A DNA stretch of 64,000 nucleotides from Rhodoferax sp. (GTDB lineage: Bacteria > Pseudomonadota > Gammaproteobacteria > Burkholderiales > Burkholderiaceae_C): the NCBI RefSeq assembly GCF_023700745.1, contig NZ_JAMPYG010000012.1, forward strand, positions 34,939-98,938, in the 5' to 3' direction. A model generated the notes under the pieces. The model was not told the DNA's origin. It was given only the letters and a program-made list of their open reading frames with translations, and did not search any database. Position numbers and translations under genes: made by a program. Positions 18,475 to 26,541 of the stretch are shown piece by piece. How positions within the stretch are numbered: position 1 is the first letter of the stretch; every line of letters begins with the position of its first letter.

Positions 18475-20253
18475 GTGAAATCCAATGTGAGTATTTCCTC
18501 GCCGCGCCGCGTCAAGGCCACGTTGATGTGGCCATTTGCGATGGTTTTGACCTTCATTTTGACGGCTTTTGTCACAACGGCTTATTTTTTGCAGGTTCAG
18601 GTGCGCGATCGGGCCTTGTCTGGGCGGGTTGCCGCCGTGGCCAAGTTGGTGGATCAAAAACTGGACAAGGACACCAACCTGATGCGTGCTGTGCTGCATA
18701 CCATGCAAGGCATCCCGGCGATTGGGGCTGCGTTTGCCGCCCAGGACCGGGACGCCTTGTTGCGCGAAGCCGGTCCGTTGTTTCAAACCCTGCGCTCCGA
18801 GCACCGGATCACGCACCTGTATTTCAATAACCCTGAACTGGTCAATCTGGTACGTTTGCATAGTCCGGATGAGTTTGGGGATCAAATCATGCGCACCACC
18901 GTGACCCAGGCGCGCAGCCAGAACAAGATCACGCATGGTTTGGAACTCGGCGCTTTGGGCACCTTGACCCTGCGTGTGGTCGCCCCTTGGCCCAGTGCCG
19001 GCGGGGTGTCGGGTTATGTCGAAATGGGCGAAGAAATAGGGCACCTGGTGCAGGAAATTCATGACAGTTTGTCGGTGGATCTGCTGGTGCTGGTGGACAA
19101 GCAGTTATTGCCAGCCCAACAGTTTGAGCACGGCCTGGCCATGCTCGAGCGCCAGGGGAACTGGGATCGGTTTACCCAGCAAGTCATGGTGGCGTATACC
19201 AAGGCGGATATACCTGTTGCCATGAATGATGCGGTATTGGCCGCCTTGCGTATGGGGGAGTCGCAAGTGTTCTCAGACAACAGGCAAACGTTGCATCTGG
19301 CCATGTTGCCATTGCTTGACTCCAACGGCCAGCGCATTGGCGACATGGTGGTGATGCGCGACATTACCGGTTTGGAGGGAACCTTTCAACGTTCCATCAC
19401 CATGGTGACTTTTTTGAGCCTGTTGGTAGGCGCTTTTGTGTTGGGGCTTTTTTATTTTGCGTTGGATCGGGTGGAACGCGATTACCAGCGTCAGCATGAT
19501 CTGGAGCATCAGTTGTTGCGACTGGACACTGAGCATGCGCGCATCCTGCAGATTGAAAAGCTGTCAGCGCTGGGTACCATGGTGGGTGAAATTGCACATC
19601 AACTCAATAACCCATTAGTGGGGGTGGTGAACCTGGCGCAATTGGCACAGCGCGAAGCCAATAACCCGGCCCGCACGCGTGAACTGCTGGCTGAGATTCG
19701 ACACGCTGGGCAAGACTGCCATACCTTCATCGCTTCGATGTTGCGCTTCGCCAAAGTGTCCAAGTTTGATTGCCATTCGACCGACATGGTGCAAGTGGTC
19801 AACGAGACAGTGCTCATGTTTCGGCAGACCATACGGCAGCAGATTCTGGTCGAGTTGGTGCTCCCCGATCAGCCCGTGATCTTGATGGCAGACCCTATCT
19901 TGCTGCGCCATGCGCTTTTTAATTTGCTGGCCAATGCAGCCCAGGCCACGGAGGGTGATGGGGCCATCGTGATCAGCTTGCAGGCCCAACCACACCCTGA
20001 GACGGGCGCCCCCGGGTGGCGGCTTGCCGTGCGCGACCATGGCAAAGGCATCGCCCCGGAGATACTGGACAAGGTGTTCACCCCCTTTTTTACCACCCGG
20101 CACGAAGGCACGGGTCTCGGCTTGCCGGTGGTGCAACATGTGGCCTTGTTGCACCAGGGTTTTGTCAGCGTTGAAAATTTACCGGAGGGTGGCACGCAAT
20201 TTGCGATTTGGTTGCTGCAATCCAATCCCGGCCCTCTTCAACACACCACCTGA
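18475..20253 (+). CDS. Membrane sensor histidine kinase (NtrB/DctB type)
   Basis: A 592-residue protein, GTG start at 18475. Two transmembrane segments (about 18-40 and 303-322) enclose a roughly 260-residue periplasmic sensor with a Cache-like look (RVAAVAKLVDQKLDKDTNLM; SGYVEMGEEIGHLVQEI). The cytoplasmic part has the H-box GEIAHQLNNPLVGVVN (His near 374) and ATPase boxes (LLANAAQA, RDHGKGI, GTGLGLPVVQ). It belongs to the family that phosphorylates sigma-54-dependent regulators. It precedes such a regulator directly and, through it, probably senses a periplasmic ligand to switch on the cytochrome gene at 21868. The signal itself is not evident. Confidence 0.9.
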   Translation: MKSNVSISSPRRVKATLMWPFAMVLTFILTAFVTTAYFLQVQVRDRALSGRVAAVAKLVDQKLDKDTNLMRAVLHTMQGIPAIGAAFAAQDRDALLREAGPLFQTLRSEHRITHLYFNNPELVNLVRLHSPDEFGDQIMRTTVTQARSQNKITHGLELGALGTLTLRVVAPWPSAGGVSGYVEMGEEIGHLVQEIHDSLSVDLLVLVDKQLLPAQQFEHGLAMLERQGNWDRFTQQVMVAYTKADIPVAMNDAVLAALRMGESQVFSDNRQTLHLAMLPLLDSNGQRIGDMVVMRDITGLEGTFQRSITMVTFLSLLVGAFVLGLFYFALDRVERDYQRQHDLEHQLLRLDTEHARILQIEKLSALGTMVGEIAHQLNNPLVGVVNLAQLAQREANNPARTRELLAEIRHAGQDCHTFIASMLRFAKVSKFDCHSTDMVQVVNETVLMFRQTIRQQILVELVLPDQPVILMADPILLRHALFNLLANAAQATEGDGAIVISLQAQPHPETGAPGWRLAVRDHGKGIAPEILDKVFTPFFTTRHEGTGLGLPVVQHVALLHQGFVSVENLPEGGTQFAIWLLQSNPGPLQHTT

Positions 20254-21639
20254 ATGTTGCCCATGTTGCCCAAGATTCTGGTTGTCGATGACGACCGCTA
20301 TACCCGAACGTTGATTGAGCAAATGCTGGGGAATAGCGCGCAAGTGCATCTCGCGTCTGACGGTGACGCCGCGCGCGAGTTGTTTGCCGTGCATGACTTT
20401 AATCTGGTGCTGATGGATCAGCGTTTGCCCAGGCACCAGGGCCTGGATTTGTTGCGCGAGTTTCGTGCCCAGCGGCCACGCATGGTGGCCATCCTGATGA
20501 CCGGTTTTGCCGATGTGCGCGACGCCGTGGCCGCCGTGCGAGAGGGCTTGTTCGATTACCTGACCAAGCCTTTTGAAGACCTGGAAGCACTGGAGGCGGT
20601 GATCGGCAAGGCGCTTGAAATTGACGCGGCCTACCGTGAAATTGACAGCCTGCGCAGCCGCCTGGCAAAGACCTCCGGTGCGCCCATGGTGGTAGGGCAG
20701 TCAGCCGCCATGGCGCGTTTGCTGGGTCAGATTCAGCAAGTGGCGGGGCTGGATACCACGGTGCTGCTGGAGGGCGAAAGCGGCACCGGCAAAGACGTGA
20801 TGGCCAAGCTGATCCATGCCCATAGCCAGCGTGCCGACCAGGCGTTCCTGGAGGTGAATTGCGGCGGCTTGCCCGAGTCTTTGCTCGAAAGCCTGCTGTT
20901 CGGCTATGAAAAAGGCGCATTCACTGGTGCTGCTCAGGCCAGTGCCGGTTACTTTGAAAAAGCCAACGGCGGCAATCTGTTCCTGGATGAAATTGCCGAC
21001 ATGAGTCCCAAACTGCAAAGCAGTTTGTTGCGCGTGCTGCAGGACCATAGTTTTTGCCGCATTGGCAGCACCCAGCCGCGTAGCACAGACTTTCGCCTGA
21101 TTTGCGCCACCAATCGCTCCCTGGCGGGCGAGGTCAAAGCGGGGCGTTTTCGAGAGGATTTGTATTACCGCATCAATGTCGTGGCCATGCAGTTGCCGCC
21201 GCTGCGTGAGCGCGAGGGTGACATTTTTCGTCTGGCAGTGCATTTTCTGGAGTTTTTCAATGCCAAATTTGGCAAGCAATGTGGCCCTTTTAGCCCCGCT
21301 GCGCTGGCTTCCCTGGAGGCCCATCCCTGGCCAGGCAATGTGCGTGAGTTGCGGCACTGTATCGAGCGTGTGGTTGCATTGCAGTCTGGGGGCGTGATTG
21401 ACGCTGTTCACCTCTGTCCCAGTTGTAGCCCGTTTGCTGTGTCCGATACCCATGCTTTGATTCCACCAGCCTACGAACTGGCCTACCAGGAAGCCCGCGC
21501 GGGTTTTGAACAAGGGTATTTGAAGGGACTGCTTGCAGCGGCAAGCGGTAATGTTTCCGAAGCTGCCCGTTTGAGTGGCATTCCGCGGCAGAACTTGTAT
21601 GTCAGGATGAAGCGCTGGGGAATCGTCACTGAAACATGA
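20254..21639 (+). CDS. NtrC-family sigma-54-dependent response regulator
   Basis: A 461-residue regulator. Receiver domain 1-125 with VVDDD and phospho-acceptor Asp55 (LMDQRLPRHQG). AAA+ domain about 145-380 with Walker A GESGTGKD (174-181), GAFTGA (221-226), LFLDEIADM and the arginine-finger region. The C-terminal Fis helix-turn-helix is LSGIPRQNLYVRMKRWG. The gene begins directly after the kinase stop. It is followed at 21812-21826 by a near-consensus sigma-54 promoter, so the cytochrome gene is its probable target. The start could be the ATG at 20254 or the one at 20263. Confidence 0.92.
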   Translation: MLPMLPKILVVDDDRYTRTLIEQMLGNSAQVHLASDGDAARELFAVHDFNLVLMDQRLPRHQGLDLLREFRAQRPRMVAILMTGFADVRDAVAAVREGLFDYLTKPFEDLEALEAVIGKALEIDAAYREIDSLRSRLAKTSGAPMVVGQSAAMARLLGQIQQVAGLDTTVLLEGESGTGKDVMAKLIHAHSQRADQAFLEVNCGGLPESLLESLLFGYEKGAFTGAAQASAGYFEKANGGNLFLDEIADMSPKLQSSLLRVLQDHSFCRIGSTQPRSTDFRLICATNRSLAGEVKAGRFREDLYYRINVVAMQLPPLREREGDIFRLAVHFLEFFNAKFGKQCGPFSPAALASLEAHPWPGNVRELRHCIERVVALQSGGVIDAVHLCPSCSPFAVSDTHALIPPAYELAYQEARAGFEQGYLKGLLAAASGNVSEAARLSGIPRQNLYVRMKRWGIVTET

Positions 21640-21811
21640 CACTTGTCGCAATTATTTGACAGTCACTCAGACTTTTCCCGTTATTTTGCGGCCATCTTTG
21701 GCCTTCAATTTTTGCTGTTCCAATAAATCTATCTCTGTATGCCCATGTAAATGAAGGTTTATTTTTCATGGACTTTGGTTCCTTCGGAGATATGACCTGC
21801 CACAGATTGAG

Positions 21812-21826
21812 TGGCACGAAGATTGC
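21812..21826 (+). promoter_or_regulatory. Sigma-54 promoter of the multiheme cytochrome gene
   Basis: The sequence TGGCACGAAGATTGC matches the -24/-12 consensus TGGCACG-N4-TTGC exactly, with GG at 21813-21814 and GC at 21825-21826. The expected transcription start is near 21838, giving a leader of about 30 bases before the ATG at 21868. The ribosome binding site AAGGAGA lies at 21856-21862. A TGTC-N10-GACA half-palindrome sits in the region just after 21640 and may be an activator site. Confidence 0.85.
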
Positions 21827-21867
21827 CTTGATAGGTGAAGTTTATTCACTCGATCAAGGAGATCATG

Positions 21868-23787
21868 ATGCGAAAGACAGTTGTTGGGAGCCTGTTGGCC
21901 CTGGCTGCGACGTTTTTGATTTATGGCTGTACGCCAACCGAAATCAAAAGCGTCGCCAATGCGCCGGTAGCGGGGGTTGTTGAAGACGGCAGCAAGGAGA
22001 CTTTTAAAAAGGTTCCCGATGCCACGGTGTGGTTGATCCCGTCGTCCGACGTGGTGGCTATGGGCAAGACGCCCATTGAGATCAAGAAGGACGCCAAAAA
22101 CGACGAGCCTCTCGAAGATAACCTGGCCGCAAACCGCGACCGTTACCTCAAAGCCAAAACGGATGCCAAAGGCGAGTTTAAGTTTGCCAACGTCCCGGCG
22201 GGCAAGTATTTTGTTTACGTGGAACCCGCCAACAGCAAGTATCTGCCGGGTGGCGACAAGTCACGCAAGGCGATGACCAGCGATGAATTGTCCAAGGCTC
22301 CGTTGAAGATCAAGGTCTCTGGTAACACGCCAGTGGGTGCAACTTACATCGGCAGTTCAGCCTGTATTGAATGCCACGATGACCAGAAGCACTTCACCAA
22401 AACACTGCACCGCCTGGGCATTACCGTGATCGGCAAGCCCAGCAAGCTGCAGGATTTTTCAAACTTCCCGGATTTCAACAAGGGTTTGAACAAGCTCATG
22501 GCCGGCACCAAGTTCTGGTTCCATGGCTATGACCCCAAGCGGGGCTTTGACAAGTACCTGATCAGCACCAAGGCCCCGGCCGACGCTGCCAGCGTCAGCT
22601 TTACGGCCGCGTTTTTCAAGGATAAGGACGGTTCGCTGAAGTTCCGCGCCGAAAACGCGAAAAACCCACAGGATCCAGCGCGCATCTATCCGGTTGAAAT
22701 GACCTATGGTGGCGGTGTTTACAAGCAGCGCTACCTGGTGCGCGTGGGTGCCAACCTGTTCCCGTTTGTTCAGTTCAACCAGAACGGCGACGATTCTTTT
22801 GCTGACCGCAGTCGCAAAGAATGGCGTGATTACCATGCCGACTGGTTCTACAACGAAAAAACCAATCTGCTGGCCAATCCGCCACAAGCCAAGTCTTTTG
22901 ACAAGGAATGTGCCTCTTGCCATGCCAACGGTTACACGCTGACCAAAACAGCTGCCGGTGATTACAAGGCCGGTGCCAGCAACGACCGCAATGGTGAGAT
23001 TGACATTGATGGCGACGGCAAACCCAACGAAATCAATATGGGCTGCGAGACCTGCCATGGCCCCGGCTCGGTGCACAACGCCGCCAAGGAAGTCGACATG
23101 CCGTCCACCATTGTCAGCCCTAACAAGCTGGCTGCCGAGCGGGCCTCGATGATCTGCGGCCAGTGCCATAGCCGGCCTCAAGGTCACCTGAACAACGACC
23201 AGCCGGTCAACAAGGACAACAAGATGATGTTGCCGGGAATGTCCCGCAATGTGTACCTGAACGAGTACACGACACGTGAGGATGCAGCCAAGGGTGATTA
23301 TTGGGCCGACGGACTCCATTCCAAATCGCATCACCAGCAGTACACCGACTTCATCAAGTCAGCCAAGTACCGCAACGGCACGCAGCTGGTGGCCTGTTCT
23401 GATTGCCACGATACCCATGGCACGGCCAAGTTCGAGCATCAGATGAAGACAGACAACAAATCGTCCGAGTCCTGCACCAGTTGCCACGTCAACAGCACCG
23501 ATCTGAAAAAGCACCTGGCAGACAAAGCCAAATGTACGGTTGATCCAGTCAAGATTACCTGCGCCAGTTGCCACGTCACCAAAACCATGCAAACCGGCTC
23601 TGGTTTTGGCAAGGGCTTGACGGCTGCGGATGGCAAGAACTACTGGACCAACGACATCAGCTCGCACATCTATGACGTGCCGCGCAAGGACAATGTGGGC
23701 GTGAAAGGTGTGGCACCCGGTTCAGCTATGCCGATCCCTTACACCAATGCGTGTGGTGCGGCCTGCCATGATGTCAAAAAACTTTAA
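21868..23787 (+). CDS. Multiheme c-type cytochrome lipoprotein (eight haem-binding motifs)
   Basis: A 639-residue exported electron carrier. The start is ATG 21868, with AAGGAGA five bases upstream. The signal sequence ends at LIYGC, a plausible lipobox with Cys near residue 21. Residues about 30-130 look like a carboxypeptidase-regulatory-type beta domain (DAKGEFKFANVPAGKYFVYV). Haem motifs: CIECH 165, CASCH 348, CETCH 393, CGQCH 430, CSDCH 510, CTSCH 536, CASCH 565 and a non-standard CGAACH (CX3CH) 629. The central region resembles cytochrome c554-type proteins. The role is presumably electron transfer to or from an external or periplasmic partner. The physiological partner is unknown. A terminator follows. 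Confidence 0.85.
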   Translation: MRKTVVGSLLALAATFLIYGCTPTEIKSVANAPVAGVVEDGSKETFKKVPDATVWLIPSSDVVAMGKTPIEIKKDAKNDEPLEDNLAANRDRYLKAKTDAKGEFKFANVPAGKYFVYVEPANSKYLPGGDKSRKAMTSDELSKAPLKIKVSGNTPVGATYIGSSACIECHDDQKHFTKTLHRLGITVIGKPSKLQDFSNFPDFNKGLNKLMAGTKFWFHGYDPKRGFDKYLISTKAPADAASVSFTAAFFKDKDGSLKFRAENAKNPQDPARIYPVEMTYGGGVYKQRYLVRVGANLFPFVQFNQNGDDSFADRSRKEWRDYHADWFYNEKTNLLANPPQAKSFDKECASCHANGYTLTKTAAGDYKAGASNDRNGEIDIDGDGKPNEINMGCETCHGPGSVHNAAKEVDMPSTIVSPNKLAAERASMICGQCHSRPQGHLNNDQPVNKDNKMMLPGMSRNVYLNEYTTREDAAKGDYWADGLHSKSHHQQYTDFIKSAKYRNGTQLVACSDCHDTHGTAKFEHQMKTDNKSSESCTSCHVNSTDLKKHLADKAKCTVDPVKITCASCHVTKTMQTGSGFGKGLTAADGKNYWTNDISSHIYDVPRKDNVGVKGVAPGSAMPIPYTNACGAACHDVKKL

Positions 23788-23804
23788 CTGAGTTTTCTCT
23801 TCTG

Positions 23805-23834
23805 AAAAACGCCGGCGAGTCCGGCGTTTTTTAT
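23805..23834 (+). terminator. Rho-independent terminator after the cytochrome gene
   Basis: Stem AAAACGCCGG, loop CGAGT, stem CCGGCGTTTT followed by TT and A/T-rich sequence. It separates the cytochrome transcript from the aor operon, so the two are probably expressed separately. Confidence 0.85.
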
Positions 23835-23883
23835 TTGCAGGTTGTCTCAATTTGAGAATTTGTGGTTTTTACATTTATCCGAT

Positions 23884-23897
23884 TAGGGTTGTCCCTA
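23884..23897 (+). promoter_or_regulatory. Palindrome TAGGG-N4-CCCTA upstream of the aor operon
   Basis: TAGGG TTGT CCCTA lies 109 bases before the first aor start codon. A second copy with the same five-base arms and a four-base spacer (TTTA) lies at 43669-43682, upstream of the gene before pta-ackA. A further small repeat, TCTCAA-T-TTGAGA, occurs near 23845-23857. Operator function is inferred. Confidence 0.4.
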
Positions 23898-24005
23898 GGT
23901 CGTATTTTTTGCGAAACTTTAACAATGGCTATGTAACTGATTTCATAAGAACAGCATTGCAGTTGTTCATCGCAGTTTCATTCATTACCCACAGGAGACC
24001 TACAC

Positions 24006-24479
24006 ATGCAAAAGGTGTTGCACATCAATGCAGACAAATGCACCGGCTGTCTGCAGTGCGAAATGGCCTGTTCTTTCGAGAACTACGGCACCTTCGCCAC
24101 CGCTAAATCGCGCATCAAGGTGTTTAATTTTCACCACACGGGCAAGAAAGTACCCTACACCTGCACTCAGTGTGACGAAGCCTGGTGCCTGCATGCGTGC
24201 CCGGTCGAAGCCATCACGGTGGACAAGGTCACCGGTGCCAAAGTGGTGAATGAGGCTACCTGTGTTGGCTGCAAGGTCTGCACCATTGCCTGCCCGTTTG
24301 GCACCATCAATTACGTCCAGGAAACCGGTAAGGTGCAAAAGTGTGACCTCTGCGGTGGCGAGCCTGCCTGCGCCGATGCCTGCCCAACTGGTGCCATCAC
24401 CTTCATCGATGCCAACTGGACCGGTTTGGGCAAGATGGAACAGTGGGCAGACAAATTGGGTAACCAGGCGGCGGTTTAA
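24006..24479 (+). CDS. aorA: Aldehyde oxidoreductase ferredoxin-like subunit (four [4Fe-4S] clusters)
   Basis: A 157-residue iron-sulfur protein with four cysteine quartets: CTGCLQCEMAC, CTQCDEAWCLHAC, CVGCKVCTIAC and CDLCGGEPACADAC. This makes sixteen cysteines for four clusters, as in HycB-type subunits. In the Aromatoleum-type aldehyde oxidoreductase the small subunit passes electrons between the tungsten subunit and the FAD subunit. The gene leads the operon, with GGAG-type ribosome site just before ATG. The role is inferred from family and position; related subunits serve other oxidoreductases. Confidence 0.85.
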   Translation: MQKVLHINADKCTGCLQCEMACSFENYGTFATAKSRIKVFNFHHTGKKVPYTCTQCDEAWCLHACPVEAITVDKVTGAKVVNEATCVGCKVCTIACPFGTINYVQETGKVQKCDLCGGEPACADACPTGAITFIDANWTGLGKMEQWADKLGNQAAV

Positions 24480-24548
24480 ACAACTTTGGGCATCAGATCA
24501 CCTTGCGCAGCAAACGTGCTCTGACCCCAACACTTCAGGAGAACGAAC

Positions 24549-26402
24549 ATGTCATGGGCAGGAAAAATCCTCCGCGTTAACTTGACCGCGGGTACCGTCA
24601 AGTCAGAACCCCTCAATATGGAATGGGCGCAAGCCTACATCGGCTCGCGTGGCCTGGGGACCAAGTACCTGGTCGAAGAAGTCAACGCCACCGTGGACCC
24701 ACTTTCAAGCGAGAACAAGATCATCTGGGCCACCGGCCCGTTGACCGGCACCATGGCCTCGACCGGTGGCCGCTACACCGTCATTACCAAAGGCCCGTTG
24801 ACCGGCGCCATTGCCTGCTCCAATTCCGGCGGCTACTGGGGCGCCGAGCTCAAGATGGCTGGCTGGGACATGGTTATTTTCGAAGGCAAGTCGGCCAAGC
24901 CGGTTTACCTCTACGTCAACGATGATCTGGCCGAATTGCGTGATGCTGCCCACCTGTGGGGCAAGAGCGTCTGGGAAACAGAAGAGATGATCAAAAAGGG
25001 TCTGCAAGACCCGCTGGCCCGCGTGTCCAGCATCGGCAAGGCAGGTGAAAACGGCGTGCTGTTTGCGGCTGTGGTCAACGACCTGCACCGTGCGGCGGGC
25101 CGCTCCGGTGTTGGCGCCGTCATGGGCAGCAAAAACCTCAAGGCGATCGCCGTGCGCGGGACCAAGGGCGTGGGCAACATCCGTGATCCGAAAGCCTTCA
25201 TGGCCGCTACCAAAGCCGCCAAGAAGGTGCTGGCTGACAATGGCGTCACAGGCACCGGTTTGCCCGCCATGGGCACCCAGGTGCTGATGAGCGTGATCAA
25301 CGAGGTGGGCGCCTTGCCGACCCGCAACCATCGCGACAACCAGTTTGAGGGCGCCATGGACATCGGTGCCGAAGCCATGGCCACGCCGCGCAAGACCGAT
25401 GGTAAAAAACATCTGGTCACCAATCAGGCGTGTTTTGGCTGCACCATCGCCTGCGGTCGCATCAGCAAGATGGATGAAAGCCACTTCACCATCGAGAACA
25501 AGCCGCAATACCGCGGTGCCAACGGTGGTCTCGAATACGAAGCGGCCTGGGCACTCGGTGCCGCCAATGGCGTCAACGACCTCGAATGCCTGCAATACGC
25601 CAACCTGTTGTGCAACGAAGAAGGCATTGACCCGATCAGCTTTGGCGCCACCGTGGGCGCGGTCATGGAACTCTACGGCATGGGTGTGCTGAGCAAGGAG
25701 CAGATTGGCATCGAAGCGCCGTTCGGTTCGGCCCGTGCGCTGGCTTTTTTGGCCGAGGAAACCGTCAATGGCCGCGGCTTTGGCAAGGAAATTGGTCAGG
25801 GTTCCAAACGCCTGACGGCCAAATACGGTCACCCCGAGCTCAGCATGTCATCCAAGGGCCAGGAATTCCCCGCTTACGACGGTCGTGCCATTCAGGGCAT
25901 CGGCCTGGCCTATGCCACCAGTAACCGGGGCGGCTGCCACTTGCGCGGCTACACCATTGCGTCCGAAATTCTGGGCATTCCGGTCAAGACCGATCCGCTT
26001 GAATCGCAGGGCAAGCCCGAGCTGGTCAAGGCCTTTCAGGATGCCACGGCGGCGTTTGATTCGTCGGGCCTGTGCATTTTCACCACCTTTGCCTGGGGCC
26101 TGCAGGACCTCTCACCGCAGATGCAGGGCGCTTGCGGCGAGCAGTACACGATTGAAGAACTGGCCAAGATCGGTGAGCGCATCTGGAACATGGAGCGAGA
26201 GTTCAACAACCGTGCCGGCTTTACCAAGGCCGACGACAGCCTGCCGCCGCGTCTGACCTCGGTCGAAGGTGCCTGCAAAACCGGCCCAGCCACCGGCAAG
26301 TTCAATGAACTCGCCACCATGCTGCCGCTGTACTACGAAGCCCGTGGCTGGGACCCTGAAGGCCGCCCCACCGCAGCCACCAAAGCGCGACTGAGCCTGT
26401 AA
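24549..26402 (+). CDS. aorB: Tungsten-containing aldehyde ferredoxin oxidoreductase
   Basis: A 617-residue catalytic subunit, about the usual length. It oxidises aldehydes to carboxylic acids at a tungsto-bispterin centre, and can run in reverse on acids. Seen: the N-terminal AOR pattern (GKILRVNLTAGTVKSE), GPLTGTMASTGGRYTVITKGP, KNLKAIAVRG, the [4Fe-4S] cysteines CFGCTIAC near residue 295, and DSSGLCIFT near 504, whose Asp and Cys approach the pterin and the cluster. The start is ATG 24549 with a good ribosome site. Its supply of tungsten is plausibly the tupBCA importer. The substrate range is not visible from sequence. Confidence 0.92.
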   Translation: MSWAGKILRVNLTAGTVKSEPLNMEWAQAYIGSRGLGTKYLVEEVNATVDPLSSENKIIWATGPLTGTMASTGGRYTVITKGPLTGAIACSNSGGYWGAELKMAGWDMVIFEGKSAKPVYLYVNDDLAELRDAAHLWGKSVWETEEMIKKGLQDPLARVSSIGKAGENGVLFAAVVNDLHRAAGRSGVGAVMGSKNLKAIAVRGTKGVGNIRDPKAFMAATKAAKKVLADNGVTGTGLPAMGTQVLMSVINEVGALPTRNHRDNQFEGAMDIGAEAMATPRKTDGKKHLVTNQACFGCTIACGRISKMDESHFTIENKPQYRGANGGLEYEAAWALGAANGVNDLECLQYANLLCNEEGIDPISFGATVGAVMELYGMGVLSKEQIGIEAPFGSARALAFLAEETVNGRGFGKEIGQGSKRLTAKYGHPELSMSSKGQEFPAYDGRAIQGIGLAYATSNRGGCHLRGYTIASEILGIPVKTDPLESQGKPELVKAFQDATAAFDSSGLCIFTTFAWGLQDLSPQMQGACGEQYTIEELAKIGERIWNMEREFNNRAGFTKADDSLPPRLTSVEGACKTGPATGKFNELATMLPLYYEARGWDPEGRPTAATKARLSL

Positions 26403-26413
26403 AGTTCGCTTGG

Positions 26414-26485
26414 CGTCATTGCGAGGAGCGCAGCGACGCGGCAATCCAGGAAGTCATGGATTGCCGCGCTTCGCTCGCAATGACG
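26414..26485. repeat. REP-like nested inverted repeat
   Basis: Outer arms CGTCATTGCGAG and CTCGCAATGACG, inner arms GCGGCAATCCA and TGGATTGCCGC, separated by a short loop. It forms a long hairpin in the gap between aorB and aorC. Elements of this type are dispersed in many bacterial genomes. Only this copy was found in the window. Confidence 0.8.
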
Positions 26486-26497
26486 AAGCATAGTCAC

Positions 26498-26526
26498 AAA
26501 CAAGCGGCGTCAACAGCCGCTTGTTT
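26498..26526 (+). promoter_or_regulatory. 11-bp perfect hairpin just before aorC ribosome site
   Basis: AAACAAGCGGC, seven-base loop, GCCGCTTGTTT, ending immediately before TTCTGGAG. The stem could act as a terminator with only three T in the tract, an RNA-processing or stability element, or an attenuator between aorB and aorC. Function is inferred. Confidence 0.5.
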
Positions 26527-26541
26527 TCTGGAGAAATTACC

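Noticed and set aside
23930..24005. Possible sigma-54 promoter before aorA (TGGC at about 23925, TTGC at about 23962)
   Set aside because: The two elements do not have the ten-base GG-to-GC spacing, so no sigma-54 promoter is claimed.
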